64,000 bases of DNA from Stomoxys calcitrans (GCF_963082655.1 NC_081554.1:125711453-125775452); one strand, 5' to 3'. Positions 1-12,440 are shown, counted from the stretch's first letter. Notes: generated by a model not told the origin, from the letters alone. Made by a program: numbers and translations.

Positions 1-194
1 TATTTTATCTCCAATAAATTAGGAATCTTTAGGACTTAAAGCTATTCACGGCAATAGTTGGATGCAATTTTTAGCGGACATCTTTTGCATCAAAAACGGA
101 TTTTCGATCGGTTTTAATAAAGTTCGGAGGAAAAATTAACTGCATAATTTAAGCAGAACGTAGATAGCTTGTCGTAAAAATGTTCGAAATTATT
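1..194. other. unassigned AT-rich sequence
   Basis: I see no gene, repeat or RNA signal here. It leads into the T-rich flank of the first DINE-like element. Confidence 0.5.
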
Positions 195-940
195 TTTTTT
201 TATACCCTCCACCATTGGATGGGGATATATTAAATTCGTCATTCTGATTGTAACACCTCAAAATATGCGTCTAAGACCACTTAAAGTATATATATTCTTG
301 ATCGGTTGGGCTAGTAAATGGGCCAAATCGGTTCATGTTTTGATATAGCTGCCATATAAACCCATCTTGGGTCTTGCATTCTTGAGCCTCTAGAGGGCGC
401 AATTCTAATCCGATTTAACTGAAATTTTGCACGTGGTGTTTTGTTATCACGTCCAATCACTGCGCTAAGTATGGTTCAAATCGGTCTATGCTGCCATATA
501 AACCGATCTTGGACCTTGACTTCTTGAGACACTAGAGGGCGCAATTCCCATCCGATTTGGAAGAAATTTTGTACAACGGCTTCTCTCATGACCTTAAACA
601 TACATATTTAATATGGAGTGAATCGATCATCTCAACCGATCAATAGCTCGATACAGCTGCCATATAAACCTATCTCCCGATTTTGCTTCTTGAGCCCCTA
701 TGAGACGCAATTCTTATCCAAATGAACTGAAATATTACACAATGACTTCCACAATGTTCAGCATTCATTTATGGAACGAATCGGACTATAACTTGATATA
801 GCTCCAATAGCATAACAGTCCTTATTCAATATTCTTTGTTTGCCTAAAAAGAAATACCGCGCATAGAACTCGACAAGTGGGATCCATGTTGGAGGGTATA
901 TAAGATTCGGCCCGGCCGAACTTAGCACGCTCTTACTTGT
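195..940 (+). mobile_element. DINE-1-like element, family F1 (copy a)
   Basis: The copy opens with TATACCCTCCACCATTGG and closes with the hairpin TTCGGCCCGGCCGAA followed by CTTAGCACGCTCTTACTTGT. The block AAAGTATATATATTCTTGATCG of family F1 lies near 280, but the GTCC microsatellite is deleted. Monomer anchors (GATATAGCTGCCATATAAAC type) occur at about 342, 650 and 795, roughly multiples of 153 bp. Drosophila DINE-1 elements, which are non-autonomous and Helentron-related, have this order of parts; assigning this copy to them is by similarity from memory. There is no coding capacity. Confidence 0.85.
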
Positions 941-2008
941 TAAATATTTAACATTTATAATTGCTTCATTATATCAATTTGTTTGCGTAAAATTTTATTG
1001 AAATAAAAGTCATTGTTGAAATCATAAAACTAGGTTGAGAGCAAATTAAAATGAGCGCAAAGGAAAAAAATCCATCAAAATACTGAATCTGATTCGCCAA
1101 CACTATCACTATATTTGCAAAGACAACCACATTTCGAAGGCTTTGAAAGATTTGGATCGGCCTATATATAGTGTGTTGGCAAACAGTACAAAATTCAGGT
1201 CAGACTTTAACCAAATGTCATCGCCGACGGAACAGGTCCTGCACCCGAAGCGACTTCAATTTTCAAAAAAAGTTTGAGGTATATAAACCAATTTCACAAT
1301 AACGGAGGAATTTTTGCAGTTTTCGATTTTAAAAAAATGTGGAGCACCCCCCCCAAAAAAAAAAAATCCGGCTACGTCTCTGACTCCTCTATATATATAA
1401 TTCGCCCGATTTACACTTATAAGGGCGTAGTTACTATAATTAGCATTAAATTTGGTGTGAAATACTATTCATCTGAAACAATCTGTTAAATTTTATCAAA
1501 ATCGGTTGATATTTAGATCAAAAGGGGAAAAAATTGAGAAAAATAGGACACACTAAAATAGATATTATTTTGTTGAAATATAACAACAAACAATCATTAA
1601 ATCAATAAATCCACTCATATTCCATATTGTATGAAATAATTACGAAACCTATACATTTCATGTCAGCTCGCATTGCAATAACTACATCAGGGTGGGTCTT
1701 GATTTATTGTCAATGTAAAATTGATTGGTAATTTATAAGACTGATTTTAGGTACATATGTTTGTCTGTCAAAATTGGTTGTAATTTAAAGACTAATTTAA
1801 AACGGGGAAAAAATAAACATTAAAGAAGGATTCTGTTAATTAATTTCTGCCACTAAACTGGCAGTACTAAGTAAAATGCCGTTAATAGCTAACTCCACAT
1901 GACGATGTTGGTGCAAAAGTCGTGACTGCAGTGCAGAATTCGACTACCAAACTCTGGAGCAAAAATTTAACAAACACAGAACATGTTGCCTGTTACCAAT
2001 TTCAATGG
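941..2008. other. intergenic sequence without recognised gene
   Basis: The stretch is AT-rich, with a C8/A12 homopolymer junction near 1350. A stop-interrupted frame at 1060-1260 resembles degraded transposon coding sequence, but I could not assign it. Short open frames at 1274-1489 and 1922-2116 have no recognisable motif. Confidence 0.4.
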
Positions 2009-2280
2009 TTTATACCCTACCTCACTTCTATGGTAAAGGGTATCATACCATTTGGCGCTTTTGTTTGCCACTCTTGGAAGAAAAAGCATGCAGTTTGGCT
2101 TAGAATTACGTTCTGATTCGATTTAGCTATACCCGCCTGTCTGTATGTCCATGTATTCCTGTAATCATTGCCATAAAAGTTTGCCCATGGAGTAACGTTG
2201 TTTACGAGTCATGTCGAAGAAATCAGTGCAGATTTCGGTATAGGTCCTATATATAACTTTTATCAAACAAGTAGATTCCT
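2009..2280 (+). mobile_element. 5' fragment of DINE-like family F3
   Basis: It starts with a TATACCCTACCTCACTTCTATGG-like end that pairs with GGTAAAGGGTATCATACC a few bases on. GATTCGATTTAGCTATACCC and GTCTGTATGTCCATG follow, matching the 5' part of the F3 copies near 21.0 kb and 60.0 kb. No 153-bp monomers and no 3' cap can be seen, so this is a truncated fragment. Confidence 0.5.
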
Positions 2281-2339
2281 CTTCTATGATAAGGAGGTAT
2301 CTTATCATATAGCTTAAACTTGAATCGCTAGGCGCAAGA

Positions 2340-2935
2340 TATCTATAGTTTTATCTGCCAGAATTGGGCCCCTAAAGCTAGAGAATGGAATCAAAAAGAT
2401 GTCGGGCCACAGCGGAGTAAAAGGAATAGCATGTCAAGTATGGCAATGAAGGCCAGAGAACTGCCGTCAATAAACTTGGTTCACCCGACGTTTTTCGGGG
2501 CGACACAGTCCGAGTTAAGGGCGTGCATGAAACATTTTAGAACAGCGAAACGGTTGGTACGACGAACGAAAATCCTCGTGAAAAGGGATACTATTGAAAA
2601 AAAATAAAAGGAGGTCAGTATAGCTTTCGTTATCATAACTGTACACATACGACTAGGAGCTCACTTATGCAAACTCGGTGCGGCAAGTGATAGCATGTGT
2701 AGGGCATGCAGAGAAGTTGATGAAACGTCGGAGCATTTAATACGCCATTGCCCGGCTTTCGCCGCTAACAGACACTGGCGCTTAGGTGAGGAAACAATAC
2801 CAGACATGAACCAACTTAGGGGAGTGGTATGGCACTAAGTAGCACGAAATTCCTAACTTAGATTTTCTTTTTCGAGGTTACTTTTAGTATTAAGAGCGCA
2901 CAACAAAACGATATATTCAACCTAAACGAACTCAC
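2340..2935 (+). pseudogene. LINE ORF2 C-terminal fragment with Cys/His knuckle
   Basis: One frame around 2645-2830 reads RLGAHLCKLGAASDSMCRAC, then EHLIRHCPAFAANRHW. The CxxC...HxxxHC arrangement is typical of the region after RNase H in insect LINE ORF2 proteins. Upstream codons (about 2430-2610) continue a retroelement-like reading with an in-frame stop near 2606. The copy is truncated and inactive. The LINE clade cannot be fixed from this piece. Confidence 0.65.
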
Positions 2936-3179
2936 CTAACATTTATACAGGATTAGGTCCAATTGGGATACCTCGTTGAACCCAGCAATTCTCTAAGACA
3001 GCTGTTCACCATTCAACAAGTCAGCAAGTCATAGACACATAACTGTAACTTATGAAGTATGCCATCATACCAAACAGTGTTAAAGGCTCTCCCAATATCC
3101 AGTCCGACCACTAACATATTCAATAATCCATTTTCCTATTCAGACCATTCACAGAGTACCTTGATCACAAGAATACATG

Positions 3180-3330
3180 TACAGACAGAAGGACATAGAT
3201 AAATCGAATTAGGAAGCGATTCTAAGCCGATCGGTATACTTATCAATGGGTCTAGCTCTTCTCCTACTAAGCGTTGCAAACAAATGGACAGAGTTGTTAT
3301 ACCCTGTACACAGAGGATATAAAGAGCACA
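3180..3330 (-). mobile_element. 5' end of DINE-like family F3
   Basis: GACAGACAGAAGGACATAG, AATCGAATTAGGAAGCGATTC, GATCGGTATACTTATCAATGG and TTATACCCTGTACACAG occur in the same order as at 20880-21017. Only the 5' terminal part of the element remains, read on the minus strand. Confidence 0.65.
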
Positions 3331-4270
3331 AGCGCTTTATAAAAAATATGTTTCGCCTTGTTCTCGTACTAAACCTTTTTTGTTTGTTATTTGTTTGCAA
3401 GTTTTCAACAAAGATTTAAAAAATGTCCATCCTAATATTCAACAGTAAATTACAAATGAAGAAAACGTTACAAAAACCGTACAAGATAAACCACAAATAT
3501 CTACAAACATACACGAACAGCTTGCGATTCGGCGAGTTGGTTTGGTATTTGCCAAAGTAGATCGAAGACTTGGCCGCAAATTGAATATTGGACTTTGATT
3601 TACATAAAATATTCGTTGTTATTTGATTATTAGTTAACAACTACCGTGCATTTGCCATAGAATGTCATTCCTCTCCTTTATCTTGACCACGGATCATTTA
3701 AGCATACCGGTTTTAAAGTTTGATATGTTCAATTGGTTTGTAACGGCAGGGAATGTTGCACAAACTCACAGATATTCAAGTAAGAGAAATGCACAACAAC
3801 ATATGAGAGATGCTAAGTGCACTGTGATTACCATTCGGGATTTTCTGTTCACCACACTTGAATTATGGTTTTAATTGGTCCCCACAAACGTCTAAGAACT
3901 GTAAATTTTGCAACAATATTGCCTGAAGTGCCAATGACACTTATAACACTGTGGAAAAGGCATTTAATTACAGACGACCCAAAACGTTAAAAGATCTATA
4001 ACAAATAATTACGATGTAAAGCTTCATTGGTCTTTTTCAAATTCATACACCTAGCTTCTTAAATTGCTATTTAAAATGATATTTAAACCGGTGAGGATGA
4101 AGGGGGCATATATGTTCCATTTATATATGTCACATCTTTGATATCATTGAATTAGCAACAGTTTTACCATTTTTCCACACCATTGGATGTGAAATTTAGT
4201 ATGGCCGATCTCGAAGCTTCTTGGTCAAAAGCCAAACCAAACCCTGACAGGTACCGAACTTCGAATCCAG
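3331..4270. other. stretch without recognised gene
   Basis: I found no conserved protein motif, tRNA or transposon end. Small frames at 3416-3640 and 3662-3874 have no recognisable domain and are probably chance. Confidence 0.4.
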
Positions 4271-4785
4271 TGATTAAGAATCATCCAATTAGGTGTAAGA
4301 AACATCTCCGCGACCTATGTTAGGTTGGGTATAAGTGGCAGTCTGCCATCAGATTCAAATAGATGTTTTCGTCTATTGTGATACCACAGGAACAGAAGAA
4401 GGAAGATGCCTTCTAGCTCATACCGTTGAACCATCCAGATCGCTTTAAAAAGCCCAATAATTTGCGAATGATTACATCCGCTAAATCAGACAGACAGACA
4501 GAAGGTGTTCCATAGTCTCTTATTTTTCGATGTACTCACAGCTTCTGCAAAAGTCCTTGCTTTCAACCTTCAATCAGCATGTTTCCTGTCATGACGGACA
4601 AGATGACTGAGACGTCTGTTCTAGCCAATGATAGCAAAGTGGTAGACCTCTTCAAGTCTAGATTAGGCCACATAATTTTGGAATACGCACAGCCCCATTT
4701 GTTGTCCTTCGGTCCTGGTCCTGAAAACTTAGTTTACATGTTGCTAGAGGCATACCCAGTTTGCCTGGAATGTAAAAGTTAGTTC

Positions 4786-5277
4786 CTAGTCACGCAAGCT
4801 CGGCCGCTTTACAATTTCCTTGGATATTTCTGTGACCGGACACCCGAACAGGTGAGTTTTGAACGGTTGAGCCATGTTGAGGGCAGTTTTTTGTTCAGAA
4901 ATTCTCCAGGATTTAATGGCTGCCTGTATGTCTGGGAAGATATTTATGCCAAGCGTCGTAATTAAATTATATCTTAGCCATTCCACCACTTCCTTAATTG
5001 CAAGGATCTCCGCTTGATACACACTGCAGTGGTCGGGTAACCTTTTCGATATGACCAGTTCTAGATCTTTATAGCACACCCCAAAGTCCACCTGGTCGTA
5101 TAGTTTGGAACCATCCGTATAAAAGTCTATGTCGTCCTCAGTGCGGCTGTGATGCACAAACAAACCATCCTTTGGATTCGGTTGAGAATTGAACAGTAGC
5201 TGTGCTTTTAAAGCACCGTCCACCAGACCACAACACCATATAGCATAATAGGTCTGGCAACTGCAGTATATACCCAA
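4786..5277 (-). pseudogene. RNase H domain remnant of LINE-R
   Basis: This 163-codon open frame begins in the RT thumb (IWCCGLVDGALKAQLLFNSQ) and continues into RNase H. FYTDGSKL carries the first catalytic Asp, VYQAEILAIKEVVEWL the Glu, and NIFPDIQAAIKSW the region of the second Asp. In an active element this domain would degrade RNA in RNA-DNA hybrids during retrotransposition. Neighbouring frames are broken, so no functional ORF2 protein can be made. The open length shows slow decay, not activity. Confidence 0.8.
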
Positions 5278-5336
5278 TGGTTGACACGCGGTCTAAACCC
5301 CTTCAACATTTGCTTTCCCCTAACCGCAATTGCCAC

Positions 5337-5348
5337 GTGATCAGCATA
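5337..5348 (-). other. mutated RT catalytic box (YADD to YADH)
   Basis: On the minus strand this reads TATGCTGATCAC, Tyr-Ala-Asp-His, followed by VAIAVRG. LINE reverse transcriptases carry YADD here; the second Asp binds metal. A single base change would give His, so the copy is catalytically dead in addition to its frameshifts. Confidence 0.7.
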
Positions 5349-7569
5349 CGCGGCCACATTTGCATATTTTTTTTTCCAGAGACAATAATATATTGTTATT
5401 GCTATATTTCAAAGTAGAGGAGATCGTACATTTCCTGGAGGTGTTCTTCTGCTAATAATAAACTTTTTTGCGGTGCAATTGATGCCTAAAAACTCCCACT
5501 CCTTCATGGTTGTCGTCGGATTTACATTATTGAAAGCACCTTCAATGTCAAGAAAAGCTACCATTGTATATTCATAGACAGCGAGAGAACCCTCTTTGTA
5601 GCAGACTAGTTCGTGAAGGGCTGTTTCAGTGGATTTGCCTTTACAACATGCACGCTGCTGCCGCGACAGGCGACCTCCAGGGTCTTTGCCCTAAGATATG
5701 TTTCTATCAAGCTCTAAAGAGTCTTCAGCATAAAGGATGATAGACTAATCGAACGGAAATCTTTCGCCTTCGTTTAAAAAGTTTTTCTTGCTTTCGGAAT
5801 GAAAATGACCTTCATGCCCCTCTATTCCACAGGTATATATGACATGCTGATACACGCAGAGTATATGTCCCTACGCCAAGGAACCAGTCCATCAGCACAG
5901 ATTGTAATTCACCCGGTGATACATCGTCAGGGCCTGGCGAATTAAAGCAGTCAAGACTTCTTATCGCCCAAAAAAAATTTCGGCTCAGACACAATTTCCT
6001 TAATAACCTCCAACGAATGTATAGCAGATACAACCTTTTCTGACGCCACGTTGTCCGTTTTAGAATTGCCGGGAAATGTATATCAACGAGTAGTGTCTCT
6101 TCAATATACATTGTCCATACATCCTCTGACTTCTGAAAACAATCCACCGTAATAGGTCTCGAGGACAGAATCTTCCTTAGCCTAGAGGCCTCAGATGTAT
6201 ACTTCACGGAGTTGCAGAATTCTACTTAGGATTTGTTCTGAGCCTTTCTAAGCTCGCCCTTATATTTTCTTAGCTCAATCTTATAGATGTCCCAATCGTG
6301 TGGTGCTCATTTGGCTTTTACTCTGTTGAAGAGATTTCTGTAGTCCTTTCTTAGGCCAACCAGCTCTGGGGTCCACCATGGCGGTCGCTGTTTGCCCATT
6401 GGCTTGTCACTAGGACATGCGAGTCATTCAGGGCCTTCGTGATCCGGTTTACTTTTATGTCTATATTCTGCACAGCTTCCATTTTTTTCTGGTCTAGAAG
6501 GGATAGACGTGTAGAATTTGTGACGAAATTTAACCCAATCAACCGTTTAGCCGAGGGACCACTTCTGCAGTATTTTCCCCAAGTTTGAAACTAATATAAC
6601 GATGATCACAGAAGCTGTGGTCATCCAACACTTCCCACTCACATATTCCTGCGCTTATATCCTCCGATACAAAGGTAATATCTAGTACCTCCTGTCTGTT
6701 CTTGGTAATAAAGGTCGGGTTATCCCCATTATCGCCAGATTGTAACTTATAATATATTTAATAATCGGGTCACCTCGTTTGTTCACATCCATATTTCCCC
6801 ATATCTGGTGATGTGCAGTAGCATAACTTCCTACAATGAGGCTCTTTTTCCCTACAGAAGCGGCTTCAACCAGCAACTTAAGGCGGCATCTCTGAGTCTT
6901 GTGCCATATATAGGGAAGCCAGCCAGTAATGAGACTTGTTTATTTCAGAGCTGGCTACTACTAAATCTTCAGTGCTTAGCGACGGCAAAAGAAAAACATT
7001 TGGACTACTCTTTACAAAAACACAAGCTCTGTGTCTCCCATTAGTTTATATCCCTTGAGTAGTTTAAATCCCGGAATTCTTAGTCCACGAATCGTTCCTC
7101 CACAAACCCATGGTTTCTGGATAAGAACCACGTTAAATCCCCTGCCATTAGGGGGACCTTCAGTGCAGCCGAAAAGGCCTTACAATGGTGGTTATTTATC
7201 TGCAGAATATTGGAGTATACATCTTACTATTTCTCGCTCTAGTTCTTTTGGGCATGGGATGCTGTCCAGGTGACCGCAGCCGAATGCCTAGGAAAATTAT
7301 AGGCATGCGAATATAGAATAGGTTCGGCCTTGTCCTTAAGACTCGAACCAGGTGTCTTCGCCAAAAGCCCCTTCTGAACAGTCGTCTGTCGGCCAATGGA
7401 GCCTGGAGCTTTCGCTCCACTAGTCCATGTCTCAGTAGCAGACAACATGTTACGGCCAAGAGGGAAGTTGTTTTTAAATGGCATTTTAACAAATTCCATA
7501 GCTATTAATAACTTAAGTTCTGAGGAAAAAGAAAACCTTTTCGATGAAAAAGAAATAACTTATTTTAAA

Positions 7570-8673
7570 ACAAGTAAAAAGGCGTTAAGTTCGGCCGGGC
7601 CGAACTTTGGATACCCACCACCTCGGGTATATATGTAAACCACCTTTCATCAAAATTTGGTAAAAATTTCATACCTTATGTCCCATACCAGTTATATCAA
7701 AATATGTTCCGATTTGGACCAAATACTAATAAGTACAGTAGCTATATTTAATAATAATATACGACACGGATGTCGAAAAGCATAAAATATAAGTCACTGT
7801 GCCAAATTTCAGTGAAATCAGATCATAAATGCGCCTTTTATGGGACCAAAGCTTAAATCAAGAGATCGGTGTATATGCCAGCTATATTCAAATCTGGACT
7901 GATCTGAGCAAAACTTAAGAAGGACGCCGAAGAGCCTAACTAAACTCACTGTCTCAAATTTCAGCGACAATAGACAATAAATGCGTCTTTTATGGCCCAA
8001 AAACCTAAAACCTAGATGTCAGTCTGTATGCCAGCTATATCCAAATCTGGACCGATCTGTGCAATATTGCAGAAGTATGTCAAGGGGTCTAACCTAACTC
8101 ACTGTCCCGAATTGCGGCGACATCGGACAATAAATGAGAATTTTATGGGCCCAAAACCTTAAATCAAGAAATCGGTCTCTATGGCAGCTATATCCAAATC
8201 TGAACCCATCAGGGGCAAATTAAAGAAGGATGTCGAAGGGCCTAACACAATTCACTGTCCCAAATTTTATCAAAATCGGATAATAAATGCGGCTTTTGTG
8301 GGCCTAAGACCCTAAATCGGAGAATCGGTCTATATGGCAGCTATATCCAAATCTAAACCAATCTGGGCCAAATTAACGAAGGACGACCCTAAATCGGCGG
8401 ATCGGTCTACATAGGGGCTATATCAAGATATAGTCCGATACAGCCCATCTTCGAACTTAACCTGCTTATGGACAAAAAAAGAATCTGTGCAAAATTTCAG
8501 CTCAATATCTCTATTTTTAAAGACTGAAGCGTGATTTCAACAGACAGACGGACGGACATTTCTAGATCGTCTTAGATTTTTACGCTGATCAAGAAGATAT
8601 ATACTTTATAGGGTCGGAAATGGATATTTCTATGTGTTGCAAACGGAATGACAAAATGAATATGCCATCCTTC
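7570..8673 (-). mobile_element. DINE-like element, family F2 (copy a)
   Basis: Read on the plus strand it begins ACAAGTAAAAAGGCG and the palindromic cap TTCGGCCGGGCCGAA, then TACCCACCACCTCGGG. It ends with a GACAGACGGACGGACA microsatellite and GATATATACTTTATAGGGTC. Anchors of the motif GCAGCTATATCCAAATCTG fall at 7878, 8031, 8184 and 8337, exactly 153 bp apart, with a half-step of 77 bp to 8414. It has the same parts as F1 but a different cap flank and 5' end. No protein is encoded. Confidence 0.85.
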
Positions 8674-8698
8674 AAATTTCTTTTTTTACATTTTGTTC

Positions 8699-10308
8699 TT
8701 TTTATACCCTCCACCATAAGATGGGGGGTATACTAATTTCGTCATTCTGTTTGTAACTACTCGAAATATTCGTCTGAGACCCCATAAAGTATATATATTC
8801 TTGATCGTCGTGAAATTTTATGTCGATCTAGCCATGTCCGTCCGTCTGTCTGTCGAAAGCACGCTAACTTCCGAAGGAGTAAAGCTAGCCAATTGAAATT
8901 TGCACAAATACTTCTTATTAGTGTAGGTCGGTTGGTATTGTAAATGGGCCATATCGGTCCATGTTTTGATATAGCTGCCATATAAACCGATCTTGGATCT
9001 TGACTTCTTGAGCCTCTAGAGTGCGCAATTCTTATCCGATTGGAATGAAAATTTGCACGACGTGTTTTGTTATGATATCCAACAACAGTGTCAAGTGTGG
9101 TTCAAATCGGTACATAACCTGATATAGCTGCCATATAAACCGATCTGGGGTCTTGACTTCTTGAGCCTCTAGAGTGCGCAATTCTTATCCGATTGGGATG
9201 AAATTTTGCACGACGTGTTTTGTTATTATATCCAACAACTGTGTAAAGTATGGTTTAAATCGGTATATAACCTGATATAGCTGTCATATAAAGCGATCTT
9301 GGGTCTTGACTTCCTGAGCCTCTAGCGTGCCCAATTCTTATCCGATCAGAATGAAATTTTGCACGACGTGTTTCGTTATAATATCCAACAACTGTGCCAA
9401 GTATGGCTCAAATCGGTCCATAACCTGATATAGCTGCCATATAAACCGATCTTGGGTCTTGACTTCCTGAGCCTCTAGAGGGCGCAATTTTTATCCGATT
9501 GGAATGGAATTTCGCACGACCTGTTTTGTTATGATACCCAACAACTGTGCCAAGTATGGTTTAAATCGGTTCATAACCTGATATAGCTGCCATATAAACC
9601 GATCTTGGGTCTTGACTTCTTGAGCCTCTAGAGCGCACAATTCTTATCCGATTTGAATGAGTTTTTGCACGAAGTATTTCGTCATGATATCCAACCACTG
9701 TGCCAAGTATGGTTGAAATCGGTCCATAACCTGATATAGCTGTCATATAAACAGATCTGGGCATTTGACTTCTTGAGCTTCTAGAGTGCGCAATTCCTAT
9801 CCGATTTGGCTGAAATTTTGCATGACGTATTTTATTTTTACTTTCAACAACTGTCTTAAATAAGGTTCAAATCGGTTCATAACCTGATATAGCTGCCATA
9901 TAAACCGATCTGGGATCTTGACTTCTTGACCCCTAGAGATCGCAATTATTATCCGATATGCCTGAACTTTTGTACGACGGATCCTCTCATGACCATCAAC
10001 AAATGTGTTTATTATGTTCTGAGTCGGTCTATAGCCCGATACAGATCCCATATAAATCGTTCTCTCTATTTTACTTCGTGAGCCGCAATATGCGCAATTC
10101 TTATACGAATTGGCTGAAATTGTACACAGGTCTCCAACATATAATTTAATTGTGGTCCGAACCGGACCATCGCTCTAATAGCAGAGCAACTCTTTTCTTA
10201 TCCTTTTTAGCCTAAGAAGAGATGCCGGGAAAACAACTCGACAAATGCGATCCATGGTGGAGGGTATATAAGATTCGGCCCGGCCGAACTTAGCACGCTT
10301 TTACTTGT
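8699..10308 (+). mobile_element. DINE-1-like element, family F1 (copy b), with 153-bp tandem monomers
   Basis: It starts TTTATACCCTCCACCATAAG, continues with CATAAAGTATATATATTC and GTCCGTCCGTCTGTCTGTC, and ends with TTCGGCCCGGCCGAA plus ACTTAGCACGCTTTTACTTGT. GATATAGCTGCCATATAAAC anchors lie at 8968, 9121, 9274, 9427, 9580, 9733, 9886 and 10038. The period is 153 bp except the last step of 152. It directly follows the oppositely oriented F2 copy. Because 153 is 51 codons, long periodic false reading frames run through it. No coding capacity is inferred. Confidence 0.9.
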
Positions 10309-10539
10309 TTTTCTTTATCTTGTTGTTTCACATTGAAAAATCGTGGTTACTTTTTTCAACACAATAATAATTGTAATGATAACATAATTACTTAAAAAAA
10401 ATCAAATTCCATAATAAATTCTCCCATATATATAATCAATCAATTGATGTGAAATCGGAGTTTCTCAGTCATGGTGAATAAGACCATGTCCACAATATAC
10501 CGACTATACAATACAATAGATTAAATTAAATTTTCGGGT

Positions 10540-11701
10540 AGAGAAATATCTTGATTGCACGGCATTTGCCGACGACTTTATTTGAATCCTCAAATCAGAT
10601 ACTAATATGAACCCGAGAATTAACCTCCGATTACTTTTTGAAAAAGTAAAATGATGGTGCGATTACTCTGGAGCTTCGCTTCGCTTTCAACGAAAAAATG
10701 CAAATATTTACAAATGTGTCGTAAAAAATTGTTCAAATGTACAGCTTCATGTTATAATTAACAATTTGAGGAAATAAGTAATTTAGGTATGAACCCCTAA
10801 TAGGCCATTTTAACAAACATTATTTCTAGCAGTTCCACAGCGAGGGATATCAAAATTCGCACCCGAAGTCATTGAATATTATTAAATGTTTATCCAGTAA
10901 CAAACCGAATTGCGACACCTACAACCATATTTCCATTATTGATGCCCTCATCCTATCGAAAATTAGATATTCCCTTCGCTTCATCGGTTTCGGTCTAAAA
11001 CATTTACTGAGGAACATAAAGTCGATATTGAACTCAGCAATAACAATTGCAGTAGGTGCACTCAGGACAACTCCAGTAGGAAATACATTATCTGAAACCA
11101 ATATTATGCCATTGAAGACTCAACCGCTAAATCAATTAACAAAGAAGTTACGAATTTCTCAAAGGATTCCCGAAATTCGCTCTACGGTATATCAAACGGT
11201 ATATCAATGTGAATGTTCATCCTCTTAGATTCCGAATACGAAAACACCTACTCTTGACATTTAGGCAAGACAACATTAGCATATACTTACATGAAATCAG
11301 CAAAAGCGGTCACAATTATGGGCAATTTGTTACAATGTTCAACAGCACAAGGGAAAGCCTTCCTCATCACATGTTTTTATTTACTGATGGTTGAATGTCA
11401 TCAAAAGAATCGACCAATGTTAGTGTACGCAAATTGGAAAAGATATCAGAGAAAGCACTTTTGCCACCTTATAGTACTATTCTAGCAATCTTTGCCAGAC
11501 CATGAAACTCACCACGACCGCGACAAAGAAACCTATCGAATACGTGGGAAATTATCGGACTGTTACCGCGGGATTAACTCCAGTACCTCTTATACCACAG
11601 AATATATGAAGGAACATGCAATTAGGAGATCGGTACGCCTCCGTTTAGGACACACTAGCTTGAAACTGGAACATAAATATATTTGTTATTGCACCATCTA
11701 A
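10540..11701 (+). pseudogene. decayed LINE ORF2 fragment (I-like), RT to C-terminus
   Basis: Around 10555-10730 a broken frame reads TAFADDFI and then WCDYSGASLSLSTKKCKY, the RT palm and the segment after it. The frame at 10872-11228 (ISIIDALILSKIRYSLRFIGFG...SAITIAVGALRTTPVGN) is the thumb, with the LGAxRTTP signature of I-like and related LINEs. At 11590-11690 RRSVRLRLGHTSL matches the RLRIGHTxLTH motif after RNase H. Stops and frameshifts separate the pieces. It is inactive and differs from LINE-R and LINE-J in this window. Confidence 0.75.
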
Positions 11702-12440
11702 AATACACCTAATTCAGAAAATTTATTATGTTCTTGCAACGATCTTAATTCAATAAGATAATAAATATTTAAATGAAATTAATCATCTGGCAACATATTC
11801 CAATCTCACAAAACATATCATTAATCATTTGTAATAGAATATTTGAAGAAGAAATTTATACCATCATTCAAATATAACAATAATATATGCAAAATATAAC
11901 AATTTTTAAAGCCCTGTTATAGCTCTCTAATAAATCAGCTACAATTTTTATTTGTAATTTAATAAATAAATGAAATAAATACTTGGTAAATAGGATCATT
12001 CTAAGTACGAATATCGTATGCATTAAATCAAAACTTTATTGAGCTGTAAATTTTACCGGGACAATTTTAAAGTTAATTAATCTATATCTTGTGCGATCAG
12101 TGTTGTTATGCAGTACTCATTTGACTAAAGTTATGTTTCATCTGCAAGTAGATTTTATTACACATTTCAACAGACTCTCTGTTGTTATAGCAAACATTTC
12201 GGCGTATTGTACTAACAAACATTCATAAAAAATAAGTCTACTAATAATAACAAAATCTGAAAAAGATTGAACGGATCCCCTTTCGTTGATGACCTCCGCA
12301 AACAATATAACGACCATGATTTGAACGTGGAATGTGCGAACAAAAAAAATCCGATGGCTCGAAAAGTTTCTACAATAACACTGAGAGGTAACGTCATATA
12401 GTACAGCTGCTATGATACGAAACATGAATTTGGCTGTGAT
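11702..12440. other. AT-rich stretch without recognised feature
   Basis: The stretch is very AT-rich. Open frames at 12138-12425 and 12212-12397 lack motifs. I see no promoter, tRNA or transposon end that I can support. Confidence 0.4.

Larger units (their letters stand above)
4300..7500 (-). pseudogene. degenerate LINE (RNase H-bearing, family LINE-R), 5'-truncated
   Basis: Read on the minus strand, domains appear in LINE ORF2 order. An APE-like endonuclease remnant lies near 6950-6650 (VEAASVGKKSLIVGS...HHQIWG). The linker to the RT near 6540-6250 contains ELRKYKGELRKAQN-type residues. RT remnants cover 6200-5280, RNase H 5277-4786, and the Cys/His C-terminus 4780-4400. Many frameshifts and stops break it, and a deletion joins the RT catalytic region to the thumb. 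A second copy lies at 44960-47940, and plus-strand pieces lie at 39368-44490. RNase H points to the I/R1/LOA group; the exact clade is uncertain. Confidence 0.8.

Noticed and set aside
2009..2060. A promoter from TATA-like motifs at element ends
   Set aside because: TATACCC and TATAAAA strings are conserved termini of DINE-like elements and occur at every copy; there is no adjacent gene.
7396..7638. Plus-strand frames MEPGAFAPLVHVSVADNM (and its counterpart at 47736) as a conserved protein
   Set aside because: The two are similar because both are the antisense of LINE-R, and each frame then reads into unrelated sequence (an F2 or F1 element).
9561..9764. Open frames with DPRSVYMAAISGYGPI-type peptides repeated every 51 residues
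   Set aside because: They are translations of the 153-bp monomers of F1. The period is a multiple of three, so stop-free frames persist and look like a repeat protein. The same peptide appears in every F1 copy (for example 22297-22482, 16042-16230, 40080-40147).
8968..10040. CRISPR array
   Set aside because: Regular 153-bp units are long, diverged throughout and without a short repeat and unique spacers; the genome is eukaryotic.
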